Shown: positions 1 to 9,281 of the stretch, one piece after another
How the letters are laid out: the number at the start of each line of letters is the position of its first letter
Position numbering within the stretch: position 1 is the first letter of the stretch
NCBI RefSeq assembly: GCF_000473105.1
Contig: NZ_KI421498.1
Coordinates: 2,108,001 to 2,172,000, forward strand
Direction: 5' to 3'
Origin: Phaeobacter inhibens DSM 16374
Lineage (GTDB): Bacteria; Pseudomonadota; Alphaproteobacteria; Rhodobacterales; Rhodobacteraceae
Length of the DNA stretch: 64,000 nucleotides
The notes under the pieces: generated by a model
Database searches by the model: none
The model's input: the letters and a program-made list of their open reading frames with translations, nothing else
What the model was told of the DNA's origin: nothing
Program-made: the position numbers and the translations under genes

Positions 1-304
1 TGAGATCGAAGCGGCCCGCCGGGTCTTCGGTGCGGGCAATGTCCCTCCGATTTCGTCCACCAAATCAATGACTGGTCACGCACAGGGCGCGGCTGGCGCC
101 TTGGAGGCAATTTTCTGTCTTCTGATGCTGGACAACGACTTCATCACCCCGTCGATCAACGTCGACACCCTGGCCGAGGGTATTGAACCCGCAGAGGTCG
201 CAACCCAGCTGGTGGAAAACGCCGGTCTGGACAGCGTGATGACCAACAGCTTCGGCTTTGGTGGCACCAACGGCTCAATGGTCTTGAGCAAGTACAAAGG
301 ATAA
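1..304 (+). CDS. fabB: 3-oxoacyl-ACP synthase I, C-terminal part (partial)
   Basis: C-terminal roughly 100 codons of a beta-ketoacyl-ACP synthase, which condenses malonyl-ACP with acyl-ACP in fatty acid elongation. The gene enters from the left edge in the frame beginning at base 2. Visible family motifs are KSMTGH, carrying the conserved Lys and the catalytic His (E. coli FabB Lys328/His333), and the C-terminal NSFGFGGTN loop. The catalytic Cys lies outside the window. FabB rather than FabF is inferred from the STKSMTGHAQGAAGALEAI context and from fabI six bases downstream, the usual alphaproteobacterial fabA-fabB-fabI order; fabA is not visible. Confidence 0.93.
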   Translation, partial: EIEAARRVFGAGNVPPISSTKSMTGHAQGAAGALEAIFCLLMLDNDFITPSINVDTLAEGIEPAEVATQLVENAGLDSVMTNSFGFGGTNGSMVLSKYKG

Positions 305-310
305 CGGCGG

Positions 311-1102
311 ATGTCAGGAGTATTGACGGGCAAGCGTGGCCTGATCATGGGGGTCGCCAACGATCGTTCGATCGCTTGGGGTATCGCCAAGGCCATGGCT
401 GAGGCCGGAGCGGACCTGGCCTTTACCTATCAGGGTGAGGCTTTTGGCAAACGTCTTGAGCCGCTGGCGCAGAGCGTTGGCAGCGATTTCATGGTCGATG
501 TCGATGTGACTGACGATGCCTCGCTCGACACGGCCTTCGAACAGCTGTCTGCCCGCTGGGACAGCATCGACTTTGTCGTTCACGCCATTGCCTATTCGGA
601 CAAGGCAGAGCTAACCGGGCGGTTCCTTGACACCAGCCGCGAGAACTTCAAGAACTCGATGGATATCTCGGCCTATTCCTTTGTTGAAGTAGCACGCCGA
701 GCTTATCCGCTAATGAAGGATGCGGGCGGCACGCTGCTGACGCTAACCTATCAGGGGTCAAACCGTGTGGTTCCCAACTACAACGTGATGGGCGTCGCGA
801 AGGCAGCCCTTGAAAGCGCCACGCGCTATCTGGCCAACGACCTCGGCCCCGAAGGGATCCGCGTCAATGCGATCTCGCCCGGCCCGATGAAGACACTGGC
901 CGGCGCTGCCATTGGTGGCGCGCGCAAAACGTTCAAGCATACCGCGCAGAACGCGCCGATGCGGGACAATGCAACGCTGGAAGCCGTGGGCGGCACAGCT
1001 GTCTACCTCGCCTCTGACGCCGGAGCCTGCACCACCGGTGAAGTCATTCGCGTCGACGGGGGATTTCACGTCCTTGGAATGCCGCAGCAGGACAATCTCT
1101 GA
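311..1102 (+). CDS. fabI: enoyl-ACP reductase (NADH)
   Basis: 263-residue short-chain dehydrogenase of the FabI type, reducing trans-2-enoyl-ACP in the last step of each fatty acid elongation cycle. The N-terminal GVANDRSIAWGIA segment is the FabI dinucleotide-binding signature. The catalytic pair is Tyr157 and Lys164 in PNYNVMGVAKAALE, with the additional conserved Tyr147 in TLTYQG. The residues after Tyr147 (QGSNRVV) differ from the more common YYGAEKV or YLGAERA forms, so this may be one of two FabI paralogues. It starts six bases after fabB and is probably co-transcribed; a terminator follows at 1130-1155. Confidence 0.95.
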   Translation: MSGVLTGKRGLIMGVANDRSIAWGIAKAMAEAGADLAFTYQGEAFGKRLEPLAQSVGSDFMVDVDVTDDASLDTAFEQLSARWDSIDFVVHAIAYSDKAELTGRFLDTSRENFKNSMDISAYSFVEVARRAYPLMKDAGGTLLTLTYQGSNRVVPNYNVMGVAKAALESATRYLANDLGPEGIRVNAISPGPMKTLAGAAIGGARKTFKHTAQNAPMRDNATLEAVGGTAVYLASDAGACTTGEVIRVDGGFHVLGMPQQDNL

Positions 1103-1129
1103 TCGCGATTAATCGCGACTACAAAACCG

Positions 1130-1156
1130 AAGGGCACCCGCAGCGGTGCCCTTTTC
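1130..1156 (+). terminator. rho-independent terminator after fabI
   Basis: Perfect 9-bp inverted repeat AAGGGCACC / GGTGCCCTT (1130-1138 and 1145-1153) with a 6-base loop, followed by TTTTC. It lies between fabI and the stop codon of the convergent nitronate monooxygenase-like gene; the A-rich 5' flank could let it work for the minus strand too. Confidence 0.85.
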
Positions 1157-2251
1157 TTATTCCGGCGCACGATCCTCGCGCTGCGCTACCGACAATTCCT
1201 GCGCAAGCATGGCGACCAGCTCCGCCGTTGGCATGACCCGCGCGTGGGCGGCACCCTGCCCTGCCCATTGCGCACCATAGCCAAATTCATCACGGTTTTT
1301 CGCCGCCGCGTTCAGCGCCTTCCCGGCGTCATAGGCGATGGGGTAAGCCGGGATCCCTGCATCACGGTTCTGGCGCCCCCAATCGGTAAACCGGTTGCTC
1401 AGACAGCGTGCCGGACGACCGGATATCACTGCTGTCATTTCCGTTTCGGGATCGTCGGCCAACAAGGCTGCCCGGTATCCTGCGTCAGCACTGCTCTCCG
1501 GGCAGGCAATGAAGGCGGTTCCAAGCTGCGCCGCTGCAGCGCCTGCGGCCAGAGCATCGGCGATATCCGCCCCGGTCATCATCCCGCCCGCGGCAATCAC
1601 CGGCAGCGTCTGTGCCGCCGCCAATTCGCGGACCAGCGGTAAGGTCTGCAGCCGCTCATCCTCACCGGTGGGATCAATAATGCCCCGGTGGCCACCCGCC
1701 TCCCACCCCTGCGCAACAATAGCATCAATGCCAGCGCGCTCCAGGCTACGGGCCTCAGTGAGCGAGGTTGCGGTGGCGAGCACTACGACACCTGCGGTTT
1801 TCAGCGCCGCGATGACATCCTGCGAAGGCAGGCCAAAGTGAAAGCTGACAACCGCCGGGCGCTGCGCGATCAACATGTCCTGCATGTCGCGATCTACGCA
1901 AAAACTGGTGTATATTTCGCGCAAACTCTGCGGTGGCGTCGCGCCGAAGCCCTGAAACACAGGTGACAGATGTTGAAGCCATCCCGCCTCTCGCACAGGG
2001 TCCGCGGTGGCGGGTTTGTGGCAGAACACATTTACATTGAAGGGCCGACCGGTCAGTGCCGCCGTCTGAAGAAGCATCTTCTCGGCCTGCTCGACACTTG
2101 CCGCGCCGATACCAAGCGCACCGAGCCCGCCCGCATTACTGACAGCCGCCGCCATCTGGGGCGTACTGACGCCGGCCATCGGCGATTGCAGGATCGGCAA
2201 GGATATCCCCAGACGATCCATTAACGCTGCTGAAGTAGAAATACTGCTCAT
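1157..2251 (-). CDS. nitronate monooxygenase / NAD(P)H-dependent flavin oxidoreductase family
   Basis: 364-residue FMN-dependent TIM-barrel protein of the 2-nitropropane dioxygenase/FabK-like family. The QGWEAGGHRG segment (residues 181-190) carries the His that acts as base in characterised nitronate monooxygenases, and the N-terminal PILQSPMAGVSTP segment is a typical FMN-barrel start. The likely reaction is oxidative detoxification of alkyl nitronates, but many family members are unassigned oxidoreductases. I chose the ATG at 2251 over one 72 bases upstream because it follows AAAGAGAGTGTG and matches the usual family start. It converges on fabI and is separated from the upstream PPIase gene by 83 bases. 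Confidence 0.85.
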   Translation of the reverse strand: MSSISTSAALMDRLGISLPILQSPMAGVSTPQMAAAVSNAGGLGALGIGAASVEQAEKMLLQTAALTGRPFNVNVFCHKPATADPVREAGWLQHLSPVFQGFGATPPQSLREIYTSFCVDRDMQDMLIAQRPAVVSFHFGLPSQDVIAALKTAGVVVLATATSLTEARSLERAGIDAIVAQGWEAGGHRGIIDPTGEDERLQTLPLVRELAAAQTLPVIAAGGMMTGADIADALAAGAAAAQLGTAFIACPESSADAGYRAALLADDPETEMTAVISGRPARCLSNRFTDWGRQNRDAGIPAYPIAYDAGKALNAAAKNRDEFGYGAQWAGQGAAHARVMPTAELVAMLAQELSVAQREDRAPE

Positions 2252-2334
2252 CACACTCTCTTTCGCCACGAAGCCTATTTGGGCAAAAGAGCCGGTTTGA
2301 TGAGGCGGCGCAAGTGGCGCCACCTCAACCGATC

Positions 2335-2763
2335 TTAGTTGATCGATACCAATTCGATATCAAAAATCAAATCCTTGCCCGCCAGCGGGTGGTTGGCATC
2401 TAGGGTCACAGTCGCCTCTGTCACTTCAACCACGGTCACCGGCAGAACTTCCCCGGTCGGGGCCTGCATCTGCAGTTGGGTGCCAACCTCAAGCGGGATG
2501 TCATCAGGGATGCCTTCGCGTGGGATGGTCTGACGAGCCTCATCATGGCTAGGGCCGTAGGCCTGATCAGCAGGGATATCGAGCGTTTTCGTCTCGCCTG
2601 CGGTCATGCCGATCAAACCAGCATCCATCCCTTCGATTACCTGACCGGAGCCAACGGTGAACTCAAGCGGCTCGCGCCCTTCGGAGCTGTCAAAGACGCT
2701 GCCGTCTGTCAGCTTGCCTGTATAATGGATGCGTACGGTATCGCCGCTTTTTACCTCGGTCAT
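2335..2763 (-). CDS. SlyD-type FKBP peptidyl-prolyl cis-trans isomerase
   Basis: 142-residue FKBP-family isomerase. The FKBP half-domain ([18 protein letters not shown], then [16 protein letters not shown]) is split by an insert-in-flap domain (about residues 65-125, [14 protein letters not shown]...), the SlyD arrangement that couples prolyl isomerase and chaperone activity. The His/Cys-rich metal-binding tail of E. coli SlyD is missing, as is common in alphaproteobacteria. The ATG at 2763 is preceded by GGAGGTCCC, a clear Shine-Dalgarno; a longer in-frame extension to 2832 lacks family similarity. Cytoplasmic, as no signal peptide is visible. Confidence 0.92.
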   Translation of the reverse strand: MTEVKSGDTVRIHYTGKLTDGSVFDSSEGREPLEFTVGSGQVIEGMDAGLIGMTAGETKTLDIPADQAYGPSHDEARQTIPREGIPDDIPLEVGTQLQMQAPTGEVLPVTVVEVTEATVTLDANHPLAGKDLIFDIELVSIN

Positions 2764-2950
2764 GGGACCTCCAGTTGGTTTCACGTTACAAAGGCGCGCA
2801 CAGTATAGGACCCGTCCCTGATGTAAACCCAACCGGCCGACGCCCCTGACTGGTCGCTGTTTGTCGGAGAATGCACCGCATTGTGGCTGGAGTTGACGCC
2901 CGTTTTGCGCCTAGGCTGGCACAACCACAGGACACCGGACGGGAGGCCCC

Positions 2951-3637
2951 ATGGCGATCACAACCTGTATCTTCGATGCCTATGGCACATTGTTCGACGT
3001 GACAGCGGCCGCACGACAGGCTGCTCAGGAGCCGGAGTTCCCGCATCTGATCGACCATTGGGCCGAGCTGGCCAACCATTGGCGACTGAAGCAGCTGCAA
3101 TACACCTGGCTGCGCGCCATCACCGACGCCCACACCGATTTCTGGCAGGTCACCCAAGATGGATTGGACTGGGCGATGGACGCCACCGGCCTCAGTGGGG
3201 ATCCGCAACTCCGCAAACGATTGCTCGATCTCTATTGGCAGCTTCAGGCCTATGAGGAGGTGCCGCAGATGCTGCGCGCGCTCAAGACGGCTGGGCTGCA
3301 GACAGCGATCCTGTCCAATGGATCACCCAAGATGCTGGAAGGTGCAGTCAACTCGGCCGGGGTGAGCGGGCTGCTGGACGATGTCTTGTCTGTCGAGGCC
3401 GTCGGGGTCTTCAAACCCGATGCACAGGTCTACGACCTCGTCGAGGCACGGTTCAACTGTCAGCGCGACGAGGTATTGTTTGTCTCCTCCAACGGCTGGG
3501 ACGCCGCCGGCGCGGCGGGGTATGGATTCACCACAGCCTGGGTCAATCGGAGCGGCGAACCAATGGATCGTCTGCCCTGGACGCCAAATCATGTGTTGAG
3601 CGATCTGAGCAGTATCCCGAAATTGCTTGATACATAG
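2951..3637 (+). CDS. (S)-2-haloacid dehalogenase, type II (HAD superfamily)
   Basis: 228-residue HAD hydrolase of the L-2-haloacid dehalogenase type, which hydrolyses L-2-haloalkanoates to D-2-hydroxyalkanoates. The full set of family active-site residues is recognisable: nucleophile Asp9 (FDAYGTLFD), Thr13, Arg45, Ser122-Asn123 (LSNGSP), Lys155 and Tyr161 (FKPDAQVYDL), and SSNGWDAAGA with Ser179, Asn181 and Asp184. Except at the N-terminus, these match Pseudomonas L-DEX with a constant offset of four, which supports true dehalogenase chemistry rather than a generic phosphatase. The next gene begins within a few bases of the stop, so the two are probably co-transcribed. Confidence 0.9.
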   Translation: MAITTCIFDAYGTLFDVTAAARQAAQEPEFPHLIDHWAELANHWRLKQLQYTWLRAITDAHTDFWQVTQDGLDWAMDATGLSGDPQLRKRLLDLYWQLQAYEEVPQMLRALKTAGLQTAILSNGSPKMLEGAVNSAGVSGLLDDVLSVEAVGVFKPDAQVYDLVEARFNCQRDEVLFVSSNGWDAAGAAGYGFTTAWVNRSGEPMDRLPWTPNHVLSDLSSIPKLLDT

Positions 3638-3641
3638 TCCT

Positions 3642-4508
3642 ATGTCGCATGTATCAGAACCGCTTTCAGTCTTCACCAGCTCGGACGGGTTGCAACTCGC
3701 CTATGACGACTCCGACCATTCAGGCAACGGAGCGCGCCCGCCATTGTTATGCTTGGCGGGTCTAACTCGCGACGGGCAGGATTTTCGATACCTTCGGCCG
3801 CATATCCATGGTCATCGGATGATTACGCTGGATGCACGCGGTCGAGGCAGGTCGCAATACGCCGAAGACATTCACAGCTATTCGGTCCCGCGTGAGGCGC
3901 AGGATGTGATCGAGCTGCTGGATCACCTTAATATTGATCGCGTCACGATTCTTGGCACATCGCGCGGTGGACTGGTCGCTATGGCGCTGGCCGCCTTGCA
4001 CAAACACAGGTTAGCTGGCGTGATCCTGAACGACGTCGGGCCAGAAATTCCGGCCGATGGGATCGCGCGGATCATGGCCTATGTCGGGCATCGTCCTGCG
4101 GCAAAAACCTACGAACAGGCCGCCTCGGCGCTGGCTGCATACATGGCCCCAGCATTTCCCGGTATACCAATGGCGCGCTGGCGCGAGGAGGTTGAGGTTT
4201 TCTACACCCAGACCCCGGAAGGTTTGGCCCTGCGCTACGACGCACGGTTGCGCGACGCCCTACTGGCGCAAGCTGCCGCCGGGCCGACGCCAGATCTGTG
4301 GCCGCTGTTCCAATCTCTCAGCGGGGTGCCATCGGGGGTCATCCGTGGGAGCAACTCGGATATACTCAGCCCCGACACCTACCAGAAAATGCAGCTCCAC
4401 CTGCCGGAGCTGCTTGCCGTGGAGGTGCCGGACCGCGGTCATGTCCCTTTTCTCGATGAGCCCAGCTCGCTGGCGCTTATCCATCGTATTCTGGAGATAG
4501 CCCAATGA
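3642..4508 (+). CDS. alpha/beta hydrolase
   Basis: 288-residue alpha/beta-hydrolase-fold protein. The nucleophile elbow is GTSRGG (Ser107) and the catalytic His is in DRGHVPFLDEP (His267), with an oxyanion-region motif LAGLTRDG near residue 40. The substrate is not predictable. I use the ATG at 3642; a TTG at 3627 overlapping the dehalogenase end is possible, and neither has a strong ribosome-binding site. It lies directly after the haloacid dehalogenase and overlaps the next gene by 4 bases (ATGA), so the three probably form one transcript. Confidence 0.85.
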   Translation: MSHVSEPLSVFTSSDGLQLAYDDSDHSGNGARPPLLCLAGLTRDGQDFRYLRPHIHGHRMITLDARGRGRSQYAEDIHSYSVPREAQDVIELLDHLNIDRVTILGTSRGGLVAMALAALHKHRLAGVILNDVGPEIPADGIARIMAYVGHRPAAKTYEQAASALAAYMAPAFPGIPMARWREEVEVFYTQTPEGLALRYDARLRDALLAQAAAGPTPDLWPLFQSLSGVPSGVIRGSNSDILSPDTYQKMQLHLPELLAVEVPDRGHVPFLDEPSSLALIHRILEIAQ

Positions 4509-5479
4509 CATCTTTCGCCGCGATTGCCGCTGCTGCCGACCGTCTGAGTGGCCACGCGCGCGAGACGCCGCTGTTATCTTCGCCGTTTCTGGACGAAATC
4601 GCTGGACGTCGCGTGCTGATCAAGGCCGAGTGCCTGCAACACACTGGTTCGTTCAAGTTTCGCGGCGGCTGGGCCGCCCTCTCGGCGCTGACCGATGAGC
4701 AACGGCACCGCGGCGTACTCGCGTATTCCAGCGGCAACCACGCACAGGGTGTGGCCGCTGCAGCTGCCGCACATACCACTCCCGCCGTCATCCTGATGCC
4801 GCAGGACGCGCCAGCCATCAAAATTGCCAATACACGCGCGCTCGGCGCTGAGGTGGTTTTGTTCGACCGTGCCAAAGACAACCGTGATGCCATCGGAGCA
4901 GAACTAGCAGAGGCCCGCGGCCTTACCCTGATCAAACCCTACGACGACGTAGAGGTCGTCGCCGGACAAGGCACTGTTGGCCTGGAGATTGCCCGGCAAG
5001 CTGCGGACCTTGACGTGACTGAAGCGGATGTTTTGGTCTGCTGCGGCGGTGGCGGTTTGACCGCCGGCGTTGCCCTTGCCCTGGAACAGACTGCAACAAA
5101 AATGAAAGTAAGCCCTTGTGAGCCTGAGCGTTTTGACGATGTCACCCGATCACTGGTTGCGGGCAAAATCTGCCGAAACGAGGCCTCTGCGGGCTCACTC
5201 TGTGATGCAATACTGACGCCCGCACCGGGCGAAATCACCTTTCCCATCCTGGCACGGCTCTGCGGCTCAGGCATCGTGGTCAGCGAAGAGGACGCAATGC
5301 GCGCTATGGTGCTGGCCTTCTTACGGCTGAAGATCGTCCTGGAACCCGGCGGCGCGGTGTCTCTCGCAGCAGCACTGTTTCATGGCGATCAATTGAGCGG
5401 CCCTGCCGCAATCGCTATAGCAACAGGCGGCAACGTCGACGCAGCCCTTTTTACTGAGGCGTTGCATCGGTTCGGCTGA
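4505..5479 (+). CDS. threonine/serine dehydratase-like PLP enzyme
   Basis: 324-residue fold-type II PLP enzyme of the serine racemase/threonine dehydratase family. Lys51 in HTGSFKFRGG is the expected Schiff-base lysine, SSGNHAQG (residues 75-82) binds substrate carboxylate, and CCGGGGLTAG (179-188) is the phosphate-binding glycine loop. It lacks the ACT regulatory domain of biosynthetic IlvA, so a catabolic dehydratase, a serine racemase or 3-hydroxyaspartate dehydratase are all possible. Start and stop codons overlap with the upstream hydrolase gene (ATGA). Confidence 0.85.
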   Translation: MTSFAAIAAAADRLSGHARETPLLSSPFLDEIAGRRVLIKAECLQHTGSFKFRGGWAALSALTDEQRHRGVLAYSSGNHAQGVAAAAAAHTTPAVILMPQDAPAIKIANTRALGAEVVLFDRAKDNRDAIGAELAEARGLTLIKPYDDVEVVAGQGTVGLEIARQAADLDVTEADVLVCCGGGGLTAGVALALEQTATKMKVSPCEPERFDDVTRSLVAGKICRNEASAGSLCDAILTPAPGEITFPILARLCGSGIVVSEEDAMRAMVLAFLRLKIVLEPGGAVSLAAALFHGDQLSGPAAIAIATGGNVDAALFTEALHRFG

Positions 5480-5516
5480 CTCCGAATGACCGCCCTTATC
5501 GAGTTTGGAGCACAAC

Positions 5517-6719
5517 ATGACCGAATTCACCATTGCATCCTTCAATGTGAAAAACCTGATAGGTCCGGATCAGGAATATTATAAGTTTCAAAGTTACACG
5601 CCTGAAGAATACGCGTGGAAGGCCGATTGGATGGCCGATCAGTTGTTGACGCTGGATGCCGATATCGTTGGTTTCCAGGAGATTTTCGAGGAAGCGCCGC
5701 TGCGTGAGATTATCGCTGAGACCGACCGGCGCGGGCATGAGGCAAATGCCGCCAGCCTGCCTGATCGTTCCAAACGCTATCATCGAAAGGCGATTTTCCG
5801 CAAGCTCGCCTATACCCCCTACACTGAGGCTGAGCTGGCTTTTGCGCCCAACATCAACGATAGCAAAACACCAGGGAAACGGCGCCCTGGCCTCGCGATC
5901 CTTTCACGATATGGCTTCGCTGAACCGGTCGAGATTATTCAGGACCTGCCGCAACCTCTGGATATTCCGATGGCCTGCCTTGGTGGTGAAGACGATGCGG
6001 GCTACTACACGCTGAGAAGGTTGTCGCGTCCGATCATGAAGGCCCGGATCCCCGTTGCCGGTCAGATTGTCAGCGTCTTCAACTGTCACCTGAAATCCAA
6101 GCTGGGCGAGTTCATCACCCCGCAAGGTGCACCCTATCCGCCAGAAATCGTGCTCACGGCCTATGATGCGGGTGGTCGCGCCTTGGGCGCGCTGCGCGCA
6201 GCTCTGCGACGTATGGCTGAAGCCTGGGTGCTGCGGCGGATGATATTGGACGAATTGGAACAGAACCGACCGGTCATGGTATTGGGAGATTTCAACGACG
6301 GGGAAAACGCCGTCAGCTCCGAAATTATCAGCGGCGAGACACCATTTCGGAATTATTCCTGGATGCTGCGCCACGACGCCCGGCATTCTGGAGACCGTTA
6401 CAGTGCAGAGGAGGACCAGCAAATCCGCGAGACAATCGACAAGTTTCAATTGCGGTCGGCAGAAAAGCAATTCCTCAAAAAATCGCTCCGCGATGTGGTC
6501 TACACCACCGCATTTGGTGGCGTGCATGAAAGCATCGATCAGATCTACATGTCCCGTCATTTTGATCCGGACTGGGCGGGCTGCATCGGAGAGATGCAAT
6601 ATTTTAGCGTCTTCAATGACCATCTGACCGATGGCAGCCACCCCGAAGCTCCCTACAACAAACTCGCCTCTGATCACGGGCAGATCATGGCTCATATGCG
6701 GCTCAAATATGAAGATTAG
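5517..6719 (+). CDS. endonuclease/exonuclease/phosphatase family protein
   Basis: 400-residue protein of the EEP superfamily (DNase I/sphingomyelinase fold), a divalent-metal phosphodiesterase or phosphatase. Motifs in order: SFNVKNL near residue 9, GFQEIF with metal-binding Glu55, CHLKSKLG, VLGDFNDGENAV, and the C-terminal SDHG with Asp386/His387. No signal peptide is seen. The ATG at 5517 has GGAG six bases upstream, better than the TTG at 5505. The substrate (nucleic acid, phospholipid or other phosphodiester) cannot be assigned. It follows the dehydratase by 37 bases. Confidence 0.83.
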   Translation: MTEFTIASFNVKNLIGPDQEYYKFQSYTPEEYAWKADWMADQLLTLDADIVGFQEIFEEAPLREIIAETDRRGHEANAASLPDRSKRYHRKAIFRKLAYTPYTEAELAFAPNINDSKTPGKRRPGLAILSRYGFAEPVEIIQDLPQPLDIPMACLGGEDDAGYYTLRRLSRPIMKARIPVAGQIVSVFNCHLKSKLGEFITPQGAPYPPEIVLTAYDAGGRALGALRAALRRMAEAWVLRRMILDELEQNRPVMVLGDFNDGENAVSSEIISGETPFRNYSWMLRHDARHSGDRYSAEEDQQIRETIDKFQLRSAEKQFLKKSLRDVVYTTAFGGVHESIDQIYMSRHFDPDWAGCIGEMQYFSVFNDHLTDGSHPEAPYNKLASDHGQIMAHMRLKYED

Positions 6720-6814
6720 GGTCGCATATGCTTATCTCTTCACGATCTGGCTGACTTTACCTGACGGATAGCCCGCGTTAATAAGCGCGACTGAAAACAC
6801 CCCCGGAGCCCCCT

Positions 6815-7603
6815 ATGCCATTTGTTGATCTGGGCGATGTCCAGCTACACTACCAACTGGATGGAACTGCCGATGGACCTCCGTTGATCTTTGCCAATTC
6901 TCTTGGCACTGACCTGCATGTTTGGGATCTGGTGGTGGAACGACTGCCAAAAGAACTGCGCATTATCCGCTACGATCTACGTGGCCATGGCGGCACACCC
7001 GCAACCCCCGCCCCCTACTCCATGGGCACGTTGGTCCGCGACGCCGAGCGCTTACTGGACCAGTTGCAAGTGAAGGGCTGCATCTTCGTCGGGCTATCTA
7101 TCGGCGGCATGATTGCGCAAGGGCTGGCAATCAAGCGGCTGGATCTGATGCGTGGGCTGGTGCTGTCCAACACCGCCGCCAAGATCGGGACCGCCGCCGC
7201 CTGGCAGCAGCGCATCGAGGCGATCAAACGTGATGGGATTGACGCCGTGGCAGACACCATCATGGAGAGATGGTTTGCCCCCGCATTTCGCAAGTCACCC
7301 GAGCTGTCTCATTGGCGCGCCCATCTGCTCCAGCAATCGGTCGAGGGCTACATCGGATGCTGCGCGGCGATCTCCGGGACGGATTTTTACACCCCTACCA
7401 GCGGCTTACGATTGCCGACCTTAGGCATTGCGGGCTCAGACGACGGCGCGACACCGGCGGATCTGGTGCGCGAAACGGTCGATCTCATCCCCGGTTCCAA
7501 GTTTGAGTTGATCCGCCGCGCCGGTCATATACCTTGTGTCGAACAGCCCGAGGTTTTTGCGGATCGTCTGATCACCTTCCTGACGGAGCAAGGCCATATT
7601 TGA
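6815..7603 (+). CDS. pcaD: 3-oxoadipate enol-lactonase
   Basis: 262-residue alpha/beta hydrolase of the PcaD type, hydrolysing beta-ketoadipate enol-lactone to beta-ketoadipate in the protocatechuate branch. Evidence is the N-terminal LHYQLDG...ANSLGTDLHVWD segment characteristic of PcaD, nucleophile Ser95 in VGLSIGGMIAQ and His238 in RAGHIPCVEQPE. GGAG precedes the ATG. The assignment is supported by pcaB 182 bases downstream. The usual neighbours pcaQ, pcaC, pcaH and pcaG are not next to it. Confidence 0.88.
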   Translation: MPFVDLGDVQLHYQLDGTADGPPLIFANSLGTDLHVWDLVVERLPKELRIIRYDLRGHGGTPATPAPYSMGTLVRDAERLLDQLQVKGCIFVGLSIGGMIAQGLAIKRLDLMRGLVLSNTAAKIGTAAAWQQRIEAIKRDGIDAVADTIMERWFAPAFRKSPELSHWRAHLLQQSVEGYIGCCAAISGTDFYTPTSGLRLPTLGIAGSDDGATPADLVRETVDLIPGSKFELIRRAGHIPCVEQPEVFADRLITFLTEQGHI

Positions 7604-7785
7604 TGAGCTAATAAACCGCAGGCCGGTGCTTGCTCGGAAGCGTGCGAACTCGCCCCAATATGTGGCACACACGGTAGCCGATTTATCCCATGATAAGATG
7701 ACAGACCTGAACATATCCCAATTGCCGCCCACTACTGCCCCAATCGGATAACAGCGGCTATCGCACCCCTAGTGAAAGATCTCTG

Positions 7786-9135
7786 ATGGCCGCTTCTCTC
7801 TTCGACAGCCAGCTCTATGCCTCATTGTTTTCCGCCGGAGATATTTCCCGGCTGTTCTCAGACAGTGCCGAAATCCGCGCCATGCTGCTGGTCGAAGGGG
7901 CACTGGCCAAGGCGCAGGGCAAGCTCGGCCTCATCCCGGAAGACAGCGCTGCAGCGATAGGGCGGGCGGTAATGGAGGTCGCTCTTGATCCCGGCGCATT
8001 GACGCAAGCGGCCGGGCAGAATGGCGTCCCGGTTCCCGGTCTGGTGAACGCATTAAGGGATGAAATGAACGCACCGGAGCACGCACAATATGTGCATTGG
8101 GGGGCGACCTCGCAGGATATTATGGACAGCGCCCTGATGCTCCGGTTGCGGCAAGCACTTGCAGCTGTTGAGACCGATCTGCTCACCCTGCTTACACAAC
8201 TCTCCGATATGGCCGACACCCATGCCAACCTTCCGATGGCTGCACGCACCTATGGCCAGTTGGCCACCCCGACTAGCTTCGGGGCCGTTGTGGCCGCGTG
8301 GGGACAGCCTCTGGCTGCGCTGCTCGAAGAGTTGCCAACGCTCCGTCAAACCTGTCTGCTGGTCTCACTTTCCGGTGCTGCCGGGACGTCCAGCGCACTG
8401 GGCCCCAAGGCCAGCGAGCTTCGCGCAGAGCTGGCTGCGGGACTGTCTCTGGTGGATCCGCAGCGTAGCTGGCACACGGATCGCAGTCCGGTTTTGCGGA
8501 TCGCAGACTGGCTCACCCGGGCCTGCACTTCATTGAGCAAATTGGGGACCGATTGCCTTGCCCTGCGCCAAAGCGGCATCGACGAGCTGACAACCATTAC
8601 AGCGGGTGCATCCTCAACCATGCCGCAGAAACAGAACCCCGTTACCGCCTCAGCTCTGATCGCGCTGGCATCGCAGGCGACCGCTCAGCTTTCGGCTCTG
8701 CATCACGCCGCCGCACATCAACACCAACGTGACGGCGCCAGTTGGTTTGGCGAATGGTTGAGCCTTCCGCAGATCGTTTTCTGCGCCGCAAGTGCAGCCC
8801 GAACGGCTGTCTCCATGACCAAGGGGCTGGCGCCAGACGCAAAGCAGATGTTGCGCAACCTCCAGGCTGCCAATGGGACAATCTATGCAGAAGCGCTGAG
8901 CTTTGCCTTGGCGGAGCAGATGCGGCGAGGTGACGCGCAGACTGCGGTCAAGGATCTCTGTGCAAAGGCAGCACAGGAGGGCGTACCTCTGCAAGAGGTT
9001 GCTACCGCGCAATTTCCAGAGCTGGATCAAGCCACCATCTTTGACGCAACACGGCAACTTGGATCAGCCCCAGAAGAAGCACAACGATTTGTAAGAACTG
9101 TAGCCGCTCTGAAAGGCCGCAAAGAATCAACGTGA
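7786..9135 (+). CDS. pcaB: 3-carboxy-cis,cis-muconate cycloisomerase
   Basis: 449-residue member of the fumarase/aspartase superfamily, converting beta-carboxy-cis,cis-muconate to gamma-carboxymuconolactone. The superfamily signature GASSTMPQKQNP is at residues 274-285, and HWGATSQD (104-111) is a second conserved active-site segment. Length fits bacterial PcaB. The next step (PcaC decarboxylase) and the ring-cleaving PcaHG are not encoded nearby, so the enzyme would depend on genes elsewhere in the genome. The 182-base gap to pcaD contains no gene I can recognise. Confidence 0.92.
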   Translation: MAASLFDSQLYASLFSAGDISRLFSDSAEIRAMLLVEGALAKAQGKLGLIPEDSAAAIGRAVMEVALDPGALTQAAGQNGVPVPGLVNALRDEMNAPEHAQYVHWGATSQDIMDSALMLRLRQALAAVETDLLTLLTQLSDMADTHANLPMAARTYGQLATPTSFGAVVAAWGQPLAALLEELPTLRQTCLLVSLSGAAGTSSALGPKASELRAELAAGLSLVDPQRSWHTDRSPVLRIADWLTRACTSLSKLGTDCLALRQSGIDELTTITAGASSTMPQKQNPVTASALIALASQATAQLSALHHAAAHQHQRDGASWFGEWLSLPQIVFCAASAARTAVSMTKGLAPDAKQMLRNLQAANGTIYAEALSFALAEQMRRGDAQTAVKDLCAKAAQEGVPLQEVATAQFPELDQATIFDATRQLGSAPEEAQRFVRTVAALKGRKEST

Positions 9136-9281
9136 TAAACTGCTCATCAGCGATCTAGGCGGGCGCATCCTGGCATCCTTGCGCCTATGTCCCCCGGGAT
9201 ACGACGCTTCATTGACGGTTTCAGACTTGCAGCCCTCCTCCCCGCGGTCCACCGTGGCCTGCAAACAGGGAGAGAGATCGC

